A stretch of 64,000 nucleotides of DNA from Pseudoduganella umbonata (GTDB lineage: Bacteria > Pseudomonadota > Gammaproteobacteria > Burkholderiales > Burkholderiaceae_D): assembly GCF_014192225.1 (NCBI RefSeq), contig NZ_JACHXS010000006.1:246135-310134 (forward strand), read 5' to 3'. Position 1 is the first letter of the stretch. Every line of letters starts with the position of its first letter. Of the stretch, positions 41,810-50,295 are shown piece after piece. The position numbers and the translations under genes were made by a program. The notes beneath the pieces were generated by a model. It ran no database searches, was not told where the DNA came from, and worked only from the letters and a program-made list of their open reading frames with translations.

Positions 41810-44451
41810 AGAGAGACTTGAAATTGGGCGACCTGAAGCTCGGCGACCTGAAATCCGGGAATCTGAAACGCGGCGACCGGAAGTTCGCCGGCAAATCGTC
41901 CGCCGCGGCGCCCGCCGCCGTCGCGCCGCTGCGCCAGCGCGCCTGGCTGCCCGGCACGCCGGGGCAGGTGGCCGGCGTCCTGGCCATGCTGGTCGCGGGC
42001 ATCGTGCTGGCGCTCACGCTGAATGCGTACCATGCCTTCGTGCTGGCCAGCGTGGCCCTGCTGGCGATCGTCGGCTTCGGCCTGAACGTGCTGATCGGCC
42101 TGGGCGGCATGATGTCGTTCGGCCATGTCGGCTTCTATGCACTGGGCGCCTACACGGTGGCCATGCTCACCACCGGTGCGGGCTGGAGCTTCTGGCTGGC
42201 CTGGCCCGCCGGCGTGGCGGTCGCGGCATTCGCCGGCGGCCTGCTGGCCGTGCCGGCCCTGCGCGTGCGCGGCCCCTACCTGGCGATGGTGACGATCGCG
42301 TTTGCATTCATCGTCGAACACGGCATCGTCGAGATGCGCGACCTGACGGGCGGCCAGAACGGCATCATGGGCATCGCCGCGCCCGCGTTCGGCAGCCTGG
42401 AAACGGAGCGCACGGTGGCCATCCTGGCGCTGCTGGCGGCCGTCGCGGCGATGTGGGTCTGCGCGCTGCTGGCGCGCGGCACGTGGGGCGCCGCCATGCG
42501 CGCGGTGCGCGACAGCGAAACGGCGGCCGAGTCGCTCGGCATCGATCCGCTACGGGTCAAGGCGGCGGCGTTCGTGTTCTCGGCCGCGCTGGCCGGCCTG
42601 GCGGGCGGGCTGTTCGCGCCGCTGTCCGGGTTCGTGACGCCGCACAGCTTCAACTTCCCGCTGTCGATCCTGTTCGTGCTGGTGGTGATGATCGGCGGCG
42701 CCGGTGCCATCGCCGGGCCGCTGATCGGCGCCGTCATCGTCGGGCTGCTGCCGGAGTGGCTGGCCAGCCTGGAGGAATTCCGGCTGCTGTTCTTCGGCGC
42801 GCTGTTGCTGGTGGTGCTGCTGGTGGCGCCGGGCGGCGCGGTGGGGCTGCTGCAGGGACTGGCGCGCCGCGTGCGGCCCGCTGCTGCGCGCCCGGCGGCA
42901 ATCGCCTTGCCACCCATGCCGGACGTGCCGGCCGGCGAAGCGATCGCCGTGCGGGACCGGCAGCCGCTGCGCGCCAGCGGGCTGGCCATGGTGTTCGGCG
43001 GCCTGCGCGCCGCGTCCGGCATCAGCCTGACCGTGCAGCCCGGCGCGCTGACCAGCCTGATCGGGCCGAACGGCGCGGGCAAGTCCACCGTCATCAACAT
43101 GCTGACGGGCTTCTATCGGCCGACGGAAGGGCAGATCACCGTCGGTGACGTTGCATGCGGCGGCCGCCCGGCCTTCCGCTTTGCGCGGGCCGGCGTGGCG
43201 CGCACGTACCAGACCTCGCTGCTGTTCGGTTCCCTGACGGTGCTCGACAACGTGACGCTGGCCATGACGGGCGGACGGCTCGGCGGCTTCCTGGGCAGCG
43301 CGCGGTGCGCGGCGCCGGCCGCGCGCGAGCGGGCCGCCCGGCTGCTGGCCTTCTGCGGCTATCGCGGCGACCTGGCGACGCCGGCCTCGGGGCTGGCGCA
43401 CGTCGACCGCCGGCTGGTGGAAATCGCCCGCGCGCTGGCCACAGATCCCGACATCCTGCTGCTCGACGAACCGGCCGCCGGCCTGTCGCGCGAGGACAAG
43501 GGACGCCTGGCCGAGCTGCTGACGCGCGTGGCGCGGGCCGGCATCGGCGTGCTGGTCGTCGAACACGACATGCCGCTGGTGATGGGCATCTCCGACCGGA
43601 TCGTCGTGATCGACGCCGGCAAGCCGCTGGCCGAAGGCACGCCCGCCGAGATCCGCGACGATCCCGCCGTGCGCCGCGCCTATCTCGGCGAGGGCGAAGG
43701 CGTGCCCGCCCTGGCCGCCTCGGGCAGTGCCCGCCACGCCGGCGCCGAACTGCTGGGCATCGGTGCGCTGAGCGCCGGCTATGGCGCCGCCCCCGTACTG
43801 CAGCAGGTCGACATCCAGGTGCGCGAGGGCGAGCTGGTGGCGCTGCTGGGTGCCAACGGCGCGGGCAAGTCGACGCTGATGCGCGCGCTGGCCGGGCTGC
43901 ACCGGCCCGTGCAGGGCGGCATGCACCTCGACGGCGTGGCGCTGGACGGCATGAGCGCCGAGCAGGTGGTGCGGCAGGGCCTGATCCTGGTGCCGGAGGG
44001 CCGCCAGGTCTTCCCTGAACTGTCGGTGCTGGACAATATCCGGCTCGGCGCCTTCCGCTGCCCGGCCGGCACCGAGGCGCGGCTGGAAGCCATGCTGGAC
44101 AGCTTCCCGCGGCTGCGCGAGCGCGCCCACCAGCGCGCCGGGCTGCTGTCCGGCGGCGAGCAGCAGATGCTGGCCATCGCCCGCGGCCTGATGGCGCAGC
44201 CGCGCGTGCTGCTGCTGGACGAACCGTCGCTGGGCCTGGCGCCGAAAGTGATCGAGGACCTGTTCGCCGTGCTGGACCGGCTGCGCGGCGAAGCGCTGAC
44301 GATCCTGCTGGTGGACCAGATGGCGTCGCTCGCGCTCGCGCTTGCCGACCGCGCCTATGTGCTGGAAGGCGGCAAGGTCGTCGCGCAAGGCACGGCGGCC
44401 GACATCGCCGGCGACAGCGCCCTGGCCAAGGCCTACCTGGGCGGACATTAA
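41806..44451 (+). CDS. Fused ABC transporter protein: LivM permease + LivG ATPase + LivF ATPase
   Basis: One uninterrupted frame of 881 residues joins three normally separate subunits. Residues about 55-365 are a LivM-type permease (GLNVLIGLGGMMSFGHVGFY; AMRAVRDSETAAESLGIDPL). About 385-615 is a LivG-type ATPase with Walker A GPNGAGKST near 420, a HVDRRLVEIARAL signature variant and LLLDEPAAG. About 645-881 is a LivF-type ATPase with GANGAGKST near 682, LLSGGEQQM and LLLDEPSLG. Permease-ATPase fusions of this transporter class are known; the double-ATPase form is less usual. The first 28 residues carry DLKLG-type pentapeptide repeats. Start overlaps the LivH stop. Confidence 0.92.
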   Translation: MKRDLKLGDLKLGDLKSGNLKRGDRKFAGKSSAAAPAAVAPLRQRAWLPGTPGQVAGVLAMLVAGIVLALTLNAYHAFVLASVALLAIVGFGLNVLIGLGGMMSFGHVGFYALGAYTVAMLTTGAGWSFWLAWPAGVAVAAFAGGLLAVPALRVRGPYLAMVTIAFAFIVEHGIVEMRDLTGGQNGIMGIAAPAFGSLETERTVAILALLAAVAAMWVCALLARGTWGAAMRAVRDSETAAESLGIDPLRVKAAAFVFSAALAGLAGGLFAPLSGFVTPHSFNFPLSILFVLVVMIGGAGAIAGPLIGAVIVGLLPEWLASLEEFRLLFFGALLLVVLLVAPGGAVGLLQGLARRVRPAAARPAAIALPPMPDVPAGEAIAVRDRQPLRASGLAMVFGGLRAASGISLTVQPGALTSLIGPNGAGKSTVINMLTGFYRPTEGQITVGDVACGGRPAFRFARAGVARTYQTSLLFGSLTVLDNVTLAMTGGRLGGFLGSARCAAPAARERAARLLAFCGYRGDLATPASGLAHVDRRLVEIARALATDPDILLLDEPAAGLSREDKGRLAELLTRVARAGIGVLVVEHDMPLVMGISDRIVVIDAGKPLAEGTPAEIRDDPAVRRAYLGEGEGVPALAASGSARHAGAELLGIGALSAGYGAAPVLQQVDIQVREGELVALLGANGAGKSTLMRALAGLHRPVQGGMHLDGVALDGMSAEQVVRQGLILVPEGRQVFPELSVLDNIRLGAFRCPAGTEARLEAMLDSFPRLRERAHQRAGLLSGGEQQMLAIARGLMAQPRVLLLDEPSLGLAPKVIEDLFAVLDRLRGEALTILLVDQMASLALALADRAYVLEGGKVVAQGTAADIAGDSALAKAYLGGH
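41815..41889 (+). repeat. 15-bp tandem repeats encoding DLKxG pentapeptides
   Basis: Five 15-bp units follow the start of the fused transporter gene and encode DLKLG, DLKLG, DLKSG, NLKRG and a degenerate DRKFA. They precede the first membrane helix and lie on the cytoplasmic side. Expansion by slippage is likely. No function is known. Confidence 0.85.
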
Positions 44452-44463
44452 CCAAAGGATTTC

Positions 44464-44883
44464 ATGGAACACGCTATCAACCTGCCCGCCGTCCACGCCG
44501 AAGTCGCGGCGGCCTTCGCCCGCTACGAGCTGGCGCTGACGGGCAACGACCTCGCCACGCTGGACGACCTGTTCTGGCACAGCGAACACACGATCCGCTA
44601 TGGCGCCGCCGAGAACCTGCACGGCCATGCGGCCATCCAGGCATTCCGCAAGGGGCGGCCGGCGGCGGGGCTGGCGCGCAGCCTGCGCCACACCGTCATC
44701 ACGACCTATGGCCACGATTTCGCCACGGCGAACACGGAATTTAGCCGCGAGGGTTCGGCAACAGTCGGGCGGCAAAGCCACACCTGGCTGCGCACGGAGC
44801 AGGGCTGGCGCATCGTCGCCGCCCATGTTTCCGTGATCGAAGCGCCGCAGGCCCGGCAAGCGGAGGCCCATCATGCTGCGTAG
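44464..44883 (+). CDS. hpxZ: HpxZ/AtzH-like protein (DUF3225)
   Basis: A 139-residue NTF2-fold protein: FARYELALTGNDLATLDDLF, WHSEHTIRYGAAENLHGHAA and HTWLRTEQGWRIVAAHVSVI are the DUF3225 hallmarks. Relatives are HpxZ of the oxalurate pathway and AtzH of the 1-carboxybiuret pathway, both encoded beside amidase-signature enzymes. That agrees with the amidase in the opposite arm. The role is thought to be accessory. AAAGGAT precedes the ATG. Its end overlaps the next gene by 11 bp. Confidence 0.8.
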   Translation: MEHAINLPAVHAEVAAAFARYELALTGNDLATLDDLFWHSEHTIRYGAAENLHGHAAIQAFRKGRPAAGLARSLRHTVITTYGHDFATANTEFSREGSATVGRQSHTWLRTEQGWRIVAAHVSVIEAPQARQAEAHHAA

Positions 44884-46456
44884 CCGAACCTGTACCGGCG
44901 GCATGGTCACCGCGCCGCACCACCTGGCCGCGCAGGCCGGCGCCGCCGTGCTGCGCGAGGGCGGCAATGCGATCGAGGCGATGGTCGCGGCGGCCGCCGC
45001 CATCGCCGTCGTCTATCCCCACATGAACGGCATCGGCGGCGACGGCTTCTGGCTGATCGCCGAGCCGGGGCGCGAACCGGTGGCCATCCGCGCCTGCGGC
45101 CCGGCCGCCGGCCTGGCCGATACGCATTTCTACGCGGCGCACGGCGACACGGCCATCCCCACGCGCGGCCCGCGTGCCGCGCTGACGGTGGCAGGCGCGA
45201 TCGGCGGCTGGGACGAGGCGCTGCGCCACGCCCGCGCCGCCGGCGGCCGTATGCCGCTGTCGCGCCTGCTGGAAGACGCCATTGCGCACGCCCGCAACGG
45301 CGTTCCCGTCACCGCGTCGCAGGCCGCGCTGGCACTGTCGAAAAAGGCCGAGCTGGAGGCGCAGCCGGGCTACGCCGCCACGTATGCGCCAGACGGTCCG
45401 CCCGCCCTGCACGCGATCCAGCGGCAGGAAGCGCTGGCCGCCACGCTGGCGCGCCTGGCCGAGGCGGGACTGGACGATTTCTACCGGGGCGACGTGGCGC
45501 GCGCGCTGGCGTCCGGCCTGGAGCGGGTGGGTAGCCCGCTGCGCCTGGCCGACCTGGAGGCTTACCGCGCACGGTCGCTGGCGCCGCTGAGCGTGCAGCT
45601 GCGCGCGGGCCGCGTGTACAACCTGCCGCCGCCCACGCAGGGTGTGTCCTCGCTGATGATCCTGGCGCTGTTCGACCGGCTGGAGGTGGCGCGTGCCGAG
45701 GGGCGTGAGCACGTGCATGGCCTGGTGGAGGCGACCAAGCGCGCCTTCATCCTGCGCAATGCCCACGTGGGCGACCCCGGCCGCATGCCGTTCGATCCGG
45801 CCGACTGGCTGCGCGAATCCGATTTAGCGCGGGAGGCGGCGTCGATCGACATGGCGCGCGCCGCGCCGTGGCCCCATCCGGCGAAGCCGGGCGACACCGT
45901 GTGGCTGGGCGCGGCCGACCGCGATGGCCGGGTGGTCAGCTACATCCAGAGCATCTTCTGGGAATTCGGCAGCGGCGTGGTGGCCGGCGATACGGGCGTG
46001 CTGTGGCAGAACCGGGGCGCCAGCTTCACGCTGGAGGACGGACCAAATGCACTGGGACCGGGCCGGCTGCCGTTCCATACCCTCAACCCGGCGCTCGCGC
46101 GGCTGGCCGACGGCCGCACGCTGGCCTACGGCACGATGGGCGGGGAAGGGCAGCCGCAGACGCAGGCGGCCTTCTTCACGCGCCACGTGCTGTTCGGGCA
46201 GGACATGCAGGCCGCCATCGACGCGCCCCGCTGGCTGCTGGGCCGCACGTGGGGCGCCGCGTCCACTAACCTGAAGGTGGAGTCGCGCGTGGCACCGGAA
46301 GTGATCGGGCAGCTCGCGGCCAGCGGCCACGAGCTGGAAGTGGTGGGTGCCTGGGAGGACATGATGGGCCATGCCGGCGCCGTGGCCTTCCATCCGAACG
46401 GCATGATCGAAGGGGCCACCGATCCGCGCGCCGACGGCGCCTGCGCCGGAGCCTGA
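44873..46456 (+). CDS. hpxW: Gamma-glutamyltransferase-family amidohydrolase (HpxW-like)
   Basis: A 527-residue Ntn-hydrolase of the gamma-glutamyltransferase fold. The self-processing/catalytic Thr342 lies in GDTVWLGAADRDG, and the substrate-loop region is TYGTMGGEGQPQ-like (YGTMGGEGQPQTQAAFF). No signal peptide is present, unlike periplasmic GGT. Together with an HpxZ-like neighbour this fits HpxW, the oxamate amidohydrolase of purine/oxalurate catabolism. A general amide role is the safer statement. It overlaps the hpxZ-like gene by 11 bp and the next start is 1 bp after its stop. Confidence 0.85.
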   Translation: MLRSRTCTGGMVTAPHHLAAQAGAAVLREGGNAIEAMVAAAAAIAVVYPHMNGIGGDGFWLIAEPGREPVAIRACGPAAGLADTHFYAAHGDTAIPTRGPRAALTVAGAIGGWDEALRHARAAGGRMPLSRLLEDAIAHARNGVPVTASQAALALSKKAELEAQPGYAATYAPDGPPALHAIQRQEALAATLARLAEAGLDDFYRGDVARALASGLERVGSPLRLADLEAYRARSLAPLSVQLRAGRVYNLPPPTQGVSSLMILALFDRLEVARAEGREHVHGLVEATKRAFILRNAHVGDPGRMPFDPADWLRESDLAREAASIDMARAAPWPHPAKPGDTVWLGAADRDGRVVSYIQSIFWEFGSGVVAGDTGVLWQNRGASFTLEDGPNALGPGRLPFHTLNPALARLADGRTLAYGTMGGEGQPQTQAAFFTRHVLFGQDMQAAIDAPRWLLGRTWGAASTNLKVESRVAPEVIGQLAASGHELEVVGAWEDMMGHAGAVAFHPNGMIEGATDPRADGACAGA

Positions 46457-46457
46457 C

Positions 46458-47459
46458 ATGAAGCTGCCACGTCCAAACTTCGACCGCTTCAAGCTCGACC
46501 GCTTCACGCTGGCCATGCTGGCTACCGTTGCCGTCGCCAGCCTCCTGCCGTGCAGCGGCGCGGCCGCGCAAGCGTTCGGCCACGTCACCCATGCCGCCAT
46601 CTGCCTGCTGTTCTTCCTGCACGGCGCGCGGCTGCCGCGCGAGGCGGTGGTGGCGGGCATCGTGCACTGGCGCCTGCACCTGACGGTACTGCTGTGCACC
46701 TTCCTGCTGTTTCCGGTGCTGGGCCTGGCGCTGCGGCCGGCGCTCGAACCATTGATGACGCCGGAACTGTACGTCGGCATCCTGTTCCTGTGCATGCTGC
46801 CGTCCACCGTGCAGTCGTCGATCGCATTCACGGCGGCCGCGCGCGGCAACGTGCCGGCGGCCATCTGCAGCGCGTCCGCCTCCAACCTGCTGGGCATCGC
46901 CCTCACGCCGCTGCTGGTCGGACTGTTCGTGGCGGGCCACGCCGGCGGCGGCGGGATGGGCGACGCCGCGCTGAAGATCGCGCTCCAGCTGCTGCTGCCG
47001 TTTGCCGCCGGCCAGGTCGCCCGGCGCTGGATCGGCCCATGGGTGGCGCGCCACCAGAAACTGGCACGCGCCGTCGACCAGGGCGCCATCCTGCTGGTGG
47101 TCTATACAGCCTTCAGCGAAGCCGTGGTGCAGGGCGTATGGACGCGCCTGACGCCCGGCGCGCTGGCGGGACTGCTGCTGGTGAACGCGGTGCTGCTGGC
47201 CCTGGTGCTGGGCACCACCGCGTGGCTGGGCCGCCGGCTCGGCTTCGGCCGGGCCGACCGCATCGCCATCGTGTTCTGCGGCTCCAAGAAAAGCCTCGCC
47301 AGCGGCGTGCCCATGGCCAAGGTGCTGTTCGCCGGCGGCGCACTGGGCGGCGTGATCCTGCCGCTGATGCTGTTCCACCAGTTGCAGCTGATGGCCTGCG
47401 CCGTGCTTGCCCAGCGTTACGCGGCGGCAGGCGGCAAGGCGGCGGAGGTGAAGGCGTAG
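46458..47459 (+). CDS. Bile acid:sodium symporter (SBF-like) family transporter
   Basis: A 333-residue membrane protein with about ten helices of the SBF-like (PF13593) group: HAAICLLFFLHGARLPREAV, PSTVQSSIAFTAAARGNVPA (crossing-helix region) and FCGSKKSLASGVPMAKVLF. Family members move organic anions with sodium. It begins one base after the HpxW-like stop, so it is the last gene of the plus-strand arm. It might export or import a carboxylic acid such as oxamate or oxalurate, but that is inference from position. Confidence 0.88.
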   Translation: MKLPRPNFDRFKLDRFTLAMLATVAVASLLPCSGAAAQAFGHVTHAAICLLFFLHGARLPREAVVAGIVHWRLHLTVLLCTFLLFPVLGLALRPALEPLMTPELYVGILFLCMLPSTVQSSIAFTAAARGNVPAAICSASASNLLGIALTPLLVGLFVAGHAGGGGMGDAALKIALQLLLPFAAGQVARRWIGPWVARHQKLARAVDQGAILLVVYTAFSEAVVQGVWTRLTPGALAGLLLVNAVLLALVLGTTAWLGRRLGFGRADRIAIVFCGSKKSLASGVPMAKVLFAGGALGGVILPLMLFHQLQLMACAVLAQRYAAAGGKAAEVKA

Positions 47460-47505
47460 TGTTCTGAATTCGCGGCAGGCGCGGCAATGGAAATGCGTGA
47501 AAACC

Positions 47506-47539
47506 GGTGTCCGACACCGAACAGCCGGTGTCCGACACC
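47506..47539 (+). repeat. Directly repeated GGTGTCCGACACC palindrome
   Basis: The 13-bp palindromic word GGTGTCCGACACC occurs twice, 21 bp apart, in the 259-bp gap before the GST gene. Otherwise that gap shows no gene. Such words are often dispersed in related genomes; it could be a regulator site or a repeat family member. Confidence 0.6.
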
Positions 47540-47718
47540 AGTCCGTTTAGCGGCGGTTCAATCGTGCGCTGTCCCGCAACGGCAACGCAGGGCCAATCGG
47601 GCGGGCCGCACTCTCATTTATACTCGTCGTCGAACGGCTGGTGCGGGTTGCCGGTCCGGGCCGGTAGCAGTCCGGCACCGGCGCCCGCCCGCTGGCCGGT
47701 TTGCCGACGAGGAGACGC

Positions 47719-48363
47719 ATGATGACCATTACCATTACCGCCTTCGAACATTCGCCCGACGGCGGCAAAGGACTCGCGCGGGACATGCGCGTGCGCTGGG
47801 CGCTGGAGGAAACCGGGCAACCGTACAAGGTCCGCCTGGTGGCCAACCAGGCGATGAAGCAGCCGGCCCACCTGGCGCAGCATCCGTTCGGCCAGATCCC
47901 CACCTACGAGGAAGGCAATCTCGTGCTGTTCGAGTCCGGTGCGATCGTGCTGCACATCGTCGAACGCCACGCGGGGCTGCTGCCGCACCACGCCAATGCG
48001 CGGGCCCGCGCGATCGCCTGGCTGTTCGCCGCGCTCAATACCGTGGAACCGCCGATCCTCGAACTGTCCACCGTCACGCTGCTGGAACGCGACCAGCCCT
48101 GGTACGCCGAGCGCCTGCCGATGGTCGAGGCAAGGGTGCGCGACCGCCTGGACCTGCTTTCCAGCCGCCTGGGCGACGCCGAATGGCTCGACGGCCCGTT
48201 CAGTGCCGGCGACCTGATGATGGTGTCGGTGCTGCTCAGGTCGAGGTCGTCGGGCATCCTGGACGAGTATCCGAACCTGGCCGCCTACGTCGCCCGCGGC
48301 GAAGCCCGGCAGGCCTACCGGCGCGCGTTTGCCGCGCAGCTGGCCATCAATGCGCGCGCATAG
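47719..48363 (+). CDS. Glutathione S-transferase family protein
   Basis: A 214-residue GST. The N-terminal thioredoxin-fold domain contains VRWALEETGQPYKVRLV, HPFGQIPTYEEGNLVLFESG (cis-Pro and the glutathione-binding ES motif); the C-terminal helical domain begins near residue 90 and has SAGDLMMVSVL. The usual N-terminal Ser/Tyr/Cys catalytic residue is not obvious. GAGGAGA precedes two adjacent ATGs (47719, 47722). It stands alone; the substrate is unknown. Confidence 0.88.
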   Translation: MMTITITAFEHSPDGGKGLARDMRVRWALEETGQPYKVRLVANQAMKQPAHLAQHPFGQIPTYEEGNLVLFESGAIVLHIVERHAGLLPHHANARARAIAWLFAALNTVEPPILELSTVTLLERDQPWYAERLPMVEARVRDRLDLLSSRLGDAEWLDGPFSAGDLMMVSVLLRSRSSGILDEYPNLAAYVARGEARQAYRRAFAAQLAINARA

Positions 48364-48514
48364 CCGGCACGCATGATTGGCACGCTGCCCGGCCCTGATC
48401 GATCACGCCGTTGATCGTCGCGCGTCGGCGCTTGAGTTCGGTGCATGGCTCTGCTACGGTGGCAAGGTCATCAGACAACCTGCTGCTGAACGATAAAACG
48501 GAGACATCCACGGC

Positions 48515-50221
48515 ATGGCACGACCATTCCCGCCGGGCTCGGCAACGCACGGGCACGTACGGACGAGCACCCGCTTGTCCGCTCATCGGCTTGCTCATCG
48601 GCTCACTTGCCTCCTGGCATCGCTGCTGTTCGCATGGACCCTGTGCGCGCCCGCCGCCGCCCAGGAGCGCGTGGAACAATACGGCGTGCATGAAGTCGTC
48701 CTGAAAGGCAAGGACGCCGGCAATCCGTTCATCGACCTGGAACTGACCGCCACCTTCACGCGGGGCGGCGAAAGCTTCACGCCGGAGGGCTTCTACGACG
48801 GCGACGGCACCTACCGCGTGCGCTTCATGCCGCCCAGCGCGGGGCAGTGGACCTATGTCACGCACAGCAACCATCCGGACCTGGACGGCAAGAAGGGGGC
48901 GTTCACCGTCGTGAAGGGGGCGAACAGGGGGCCGGTCCGCGTGGCCAACACGCATCACTTCGCGCATGCGGACGGCACGCCGTTCCTGCCGTTCGGCACC
49001 ACGATCTACGAGTGGGCGTTCCAGCCCGAAGCGCAGAAGCTGGAAACGCTGGCCACGCTGAAGAAGGCGCCGTTCAACAAGGCGCGCATGCTGGCCGTGC
49101 CGCCGTACAAGCCCGGCTACCTCGACGGTCCCGGCAAGCTGACCGACTTCCCGTTCGTCGGCACGGCGCGCGACAACTTCGACTTCTCGCGCTTCAATCC
49201 CGCGTACTTCCGCAGCCTGGAGCGCGACGTGAAGCGGCTGTCGGACCTGGGCATCCAGGTCGACCTGATCCTGTTCCGGCCGTACGACAAGGGCCAATGG
49301 GGCTTCGACACGACCAGCGACGCGGTCAACCAGCGCTTCGTGCGCTACATGGTGGCGCGCTTCGCCGCGTTCCAGAACATCTGGTGGAGCCTGGCCAACG
49401 AGAACAGCTACATCCGGCACCTGACGGACGAGGATTTCGACCGCTACTTCCAGATCGTGCGGAAGTACGACCCGTACAACCACCTGCGCTCGATCCACAA
49501 CGCCGACCGCATCTACGACTACAACAAGCCGTGGGTCACGCACGTCAGCCTGCAGTACTACAACGCCGTCAAGGTGTTCGGCGTATCGCCGATGCTGCGC
49601 GACATGTACCGCAAGCCCATCGTGCACGACGAGATCAACTACGAGGGCAATTCGCCCAGCCGCTGGGGGCAGCTGTCGGGCGAGGAGCTGACGCGCCGCT
49701 TCTGGGTCGCGCTGGTCGGCGGCGCCTATGCGACCCACGGCGAGGTGCTGGACTCGGGCAAGGCGCGCGGCTGGATCGCCGGCGGCGGCCACCTGGCGGG
49801 CACCAGCCCGGAACGCATCGGCTTCCTGCGCAAGATCGTCGAAACCGGTCCGAAGGGCGGCCTGGCGCCGATCGACCAACTGTTCGTGATGAACGCCGCC
49901 GGCCAGGCCGGCGAATACTATCTTTACTATTTCGGCGACGACAGGCCCACCGAATTCCCGTTCGTCCTGCCCGTCAAGGCCTTGCGCAAGGGGATGAAGT
50001 TCAGGGCCGACATCATCGACACGTGGAACATGACGGTCACGCCCGTGCCGGACACGTTCGAGATCGGCGAGCCGCCCCGCTACCGCGTGGCCGACGTGGA
50101 CAGCCGGGTCATCAGGCTGCCGGGCAAGCCATACATGGCGCTGCGCATCCAGCGCGTCGGCGAAATGCCGAAGACCGCCCCAAAGCCGGCGCCCGGCGCG
50201 ATCGTCGAGGAAGAGTTATAG
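48515..50221 (+). CDS. Secreted glycoside hydrolase with DUF5060 and DUF5605 domains
   Basis: A 568-residue exported enzyme. A long signal sequence ends near AAAQ (residue 50). DUF5060 (about 55-130: VEQYGVHEVVLKGKDAGNPF, GTYRVRFMPPSAGQWTYVTH) is followed by a TIM barrel with two carboxylates in glycosidase-like positions: Glu296 in WWSLANEN and Glu373 in IVHDEINYEG. A C-terminal DUF5605 beta domain (from about 475) follows. The polysaccharide target is unknown. GGAGA precedes the ATG. It fits with the GH2, sulfatase and FGE genes downstream as part of a carbohydrate-degrading set, though not in one operon. Confidence 0.85.
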   Translation: MARPFPPGSATHGHVRTSTRLSAHRLAHRLTCLLASLLFAWTLCAPAAAQERVEQYGVHEVVLKGKDAGNPFIDLELTATFTRGGESFTPEGFYDGDGTYRVRFMPPSAGQWTYVTHSNHPDLDGKKGAFTVVKGANRGPVRVANTHHFAHADGTPFLPFGTTIYEWAFQPEAQKLETLATLKKAPFNKARMLAVPPYKPGYLDGPGKLTDFPFVGTARDNFDFSRFNPAYFRSLERDVKRLSDLGIQVDLILFRPYDKGQWGFDTTSDAVNQRFVRYMVARFAAFQNIWWSLANENSYIRHLTDEDFDRYFQIVRKYDPYNHLRSIHNADRIYDYNKPWVTHVSLQYYNAVKVFGVSPMLRDMYRKPIVHDEINYEGNSPSRWGQLSGEELTRRFWVALVGGAYATHGEVLDSGKARGWIAGGGHLAGTSPERIGFLRKIVETGPKGGLAPIDQLFVMNAAGQAGEYYLYYFGDDRPTEFPFVLPVKALRKGMKFRADIIDTWNMTVTPVPDTFEIGEPPRYRVADVDSRVIRLPGKPYMALRIQRVGEMPKTAPKPAPGAIVEEEL

Positions 50222-50295
50222 GCTGCCTGTCTCGCGCGATGGCTTCGATGAGGCGGCGCATGCGTTGCCGTATGGCGTCAACTGGCGCGCAGTGC

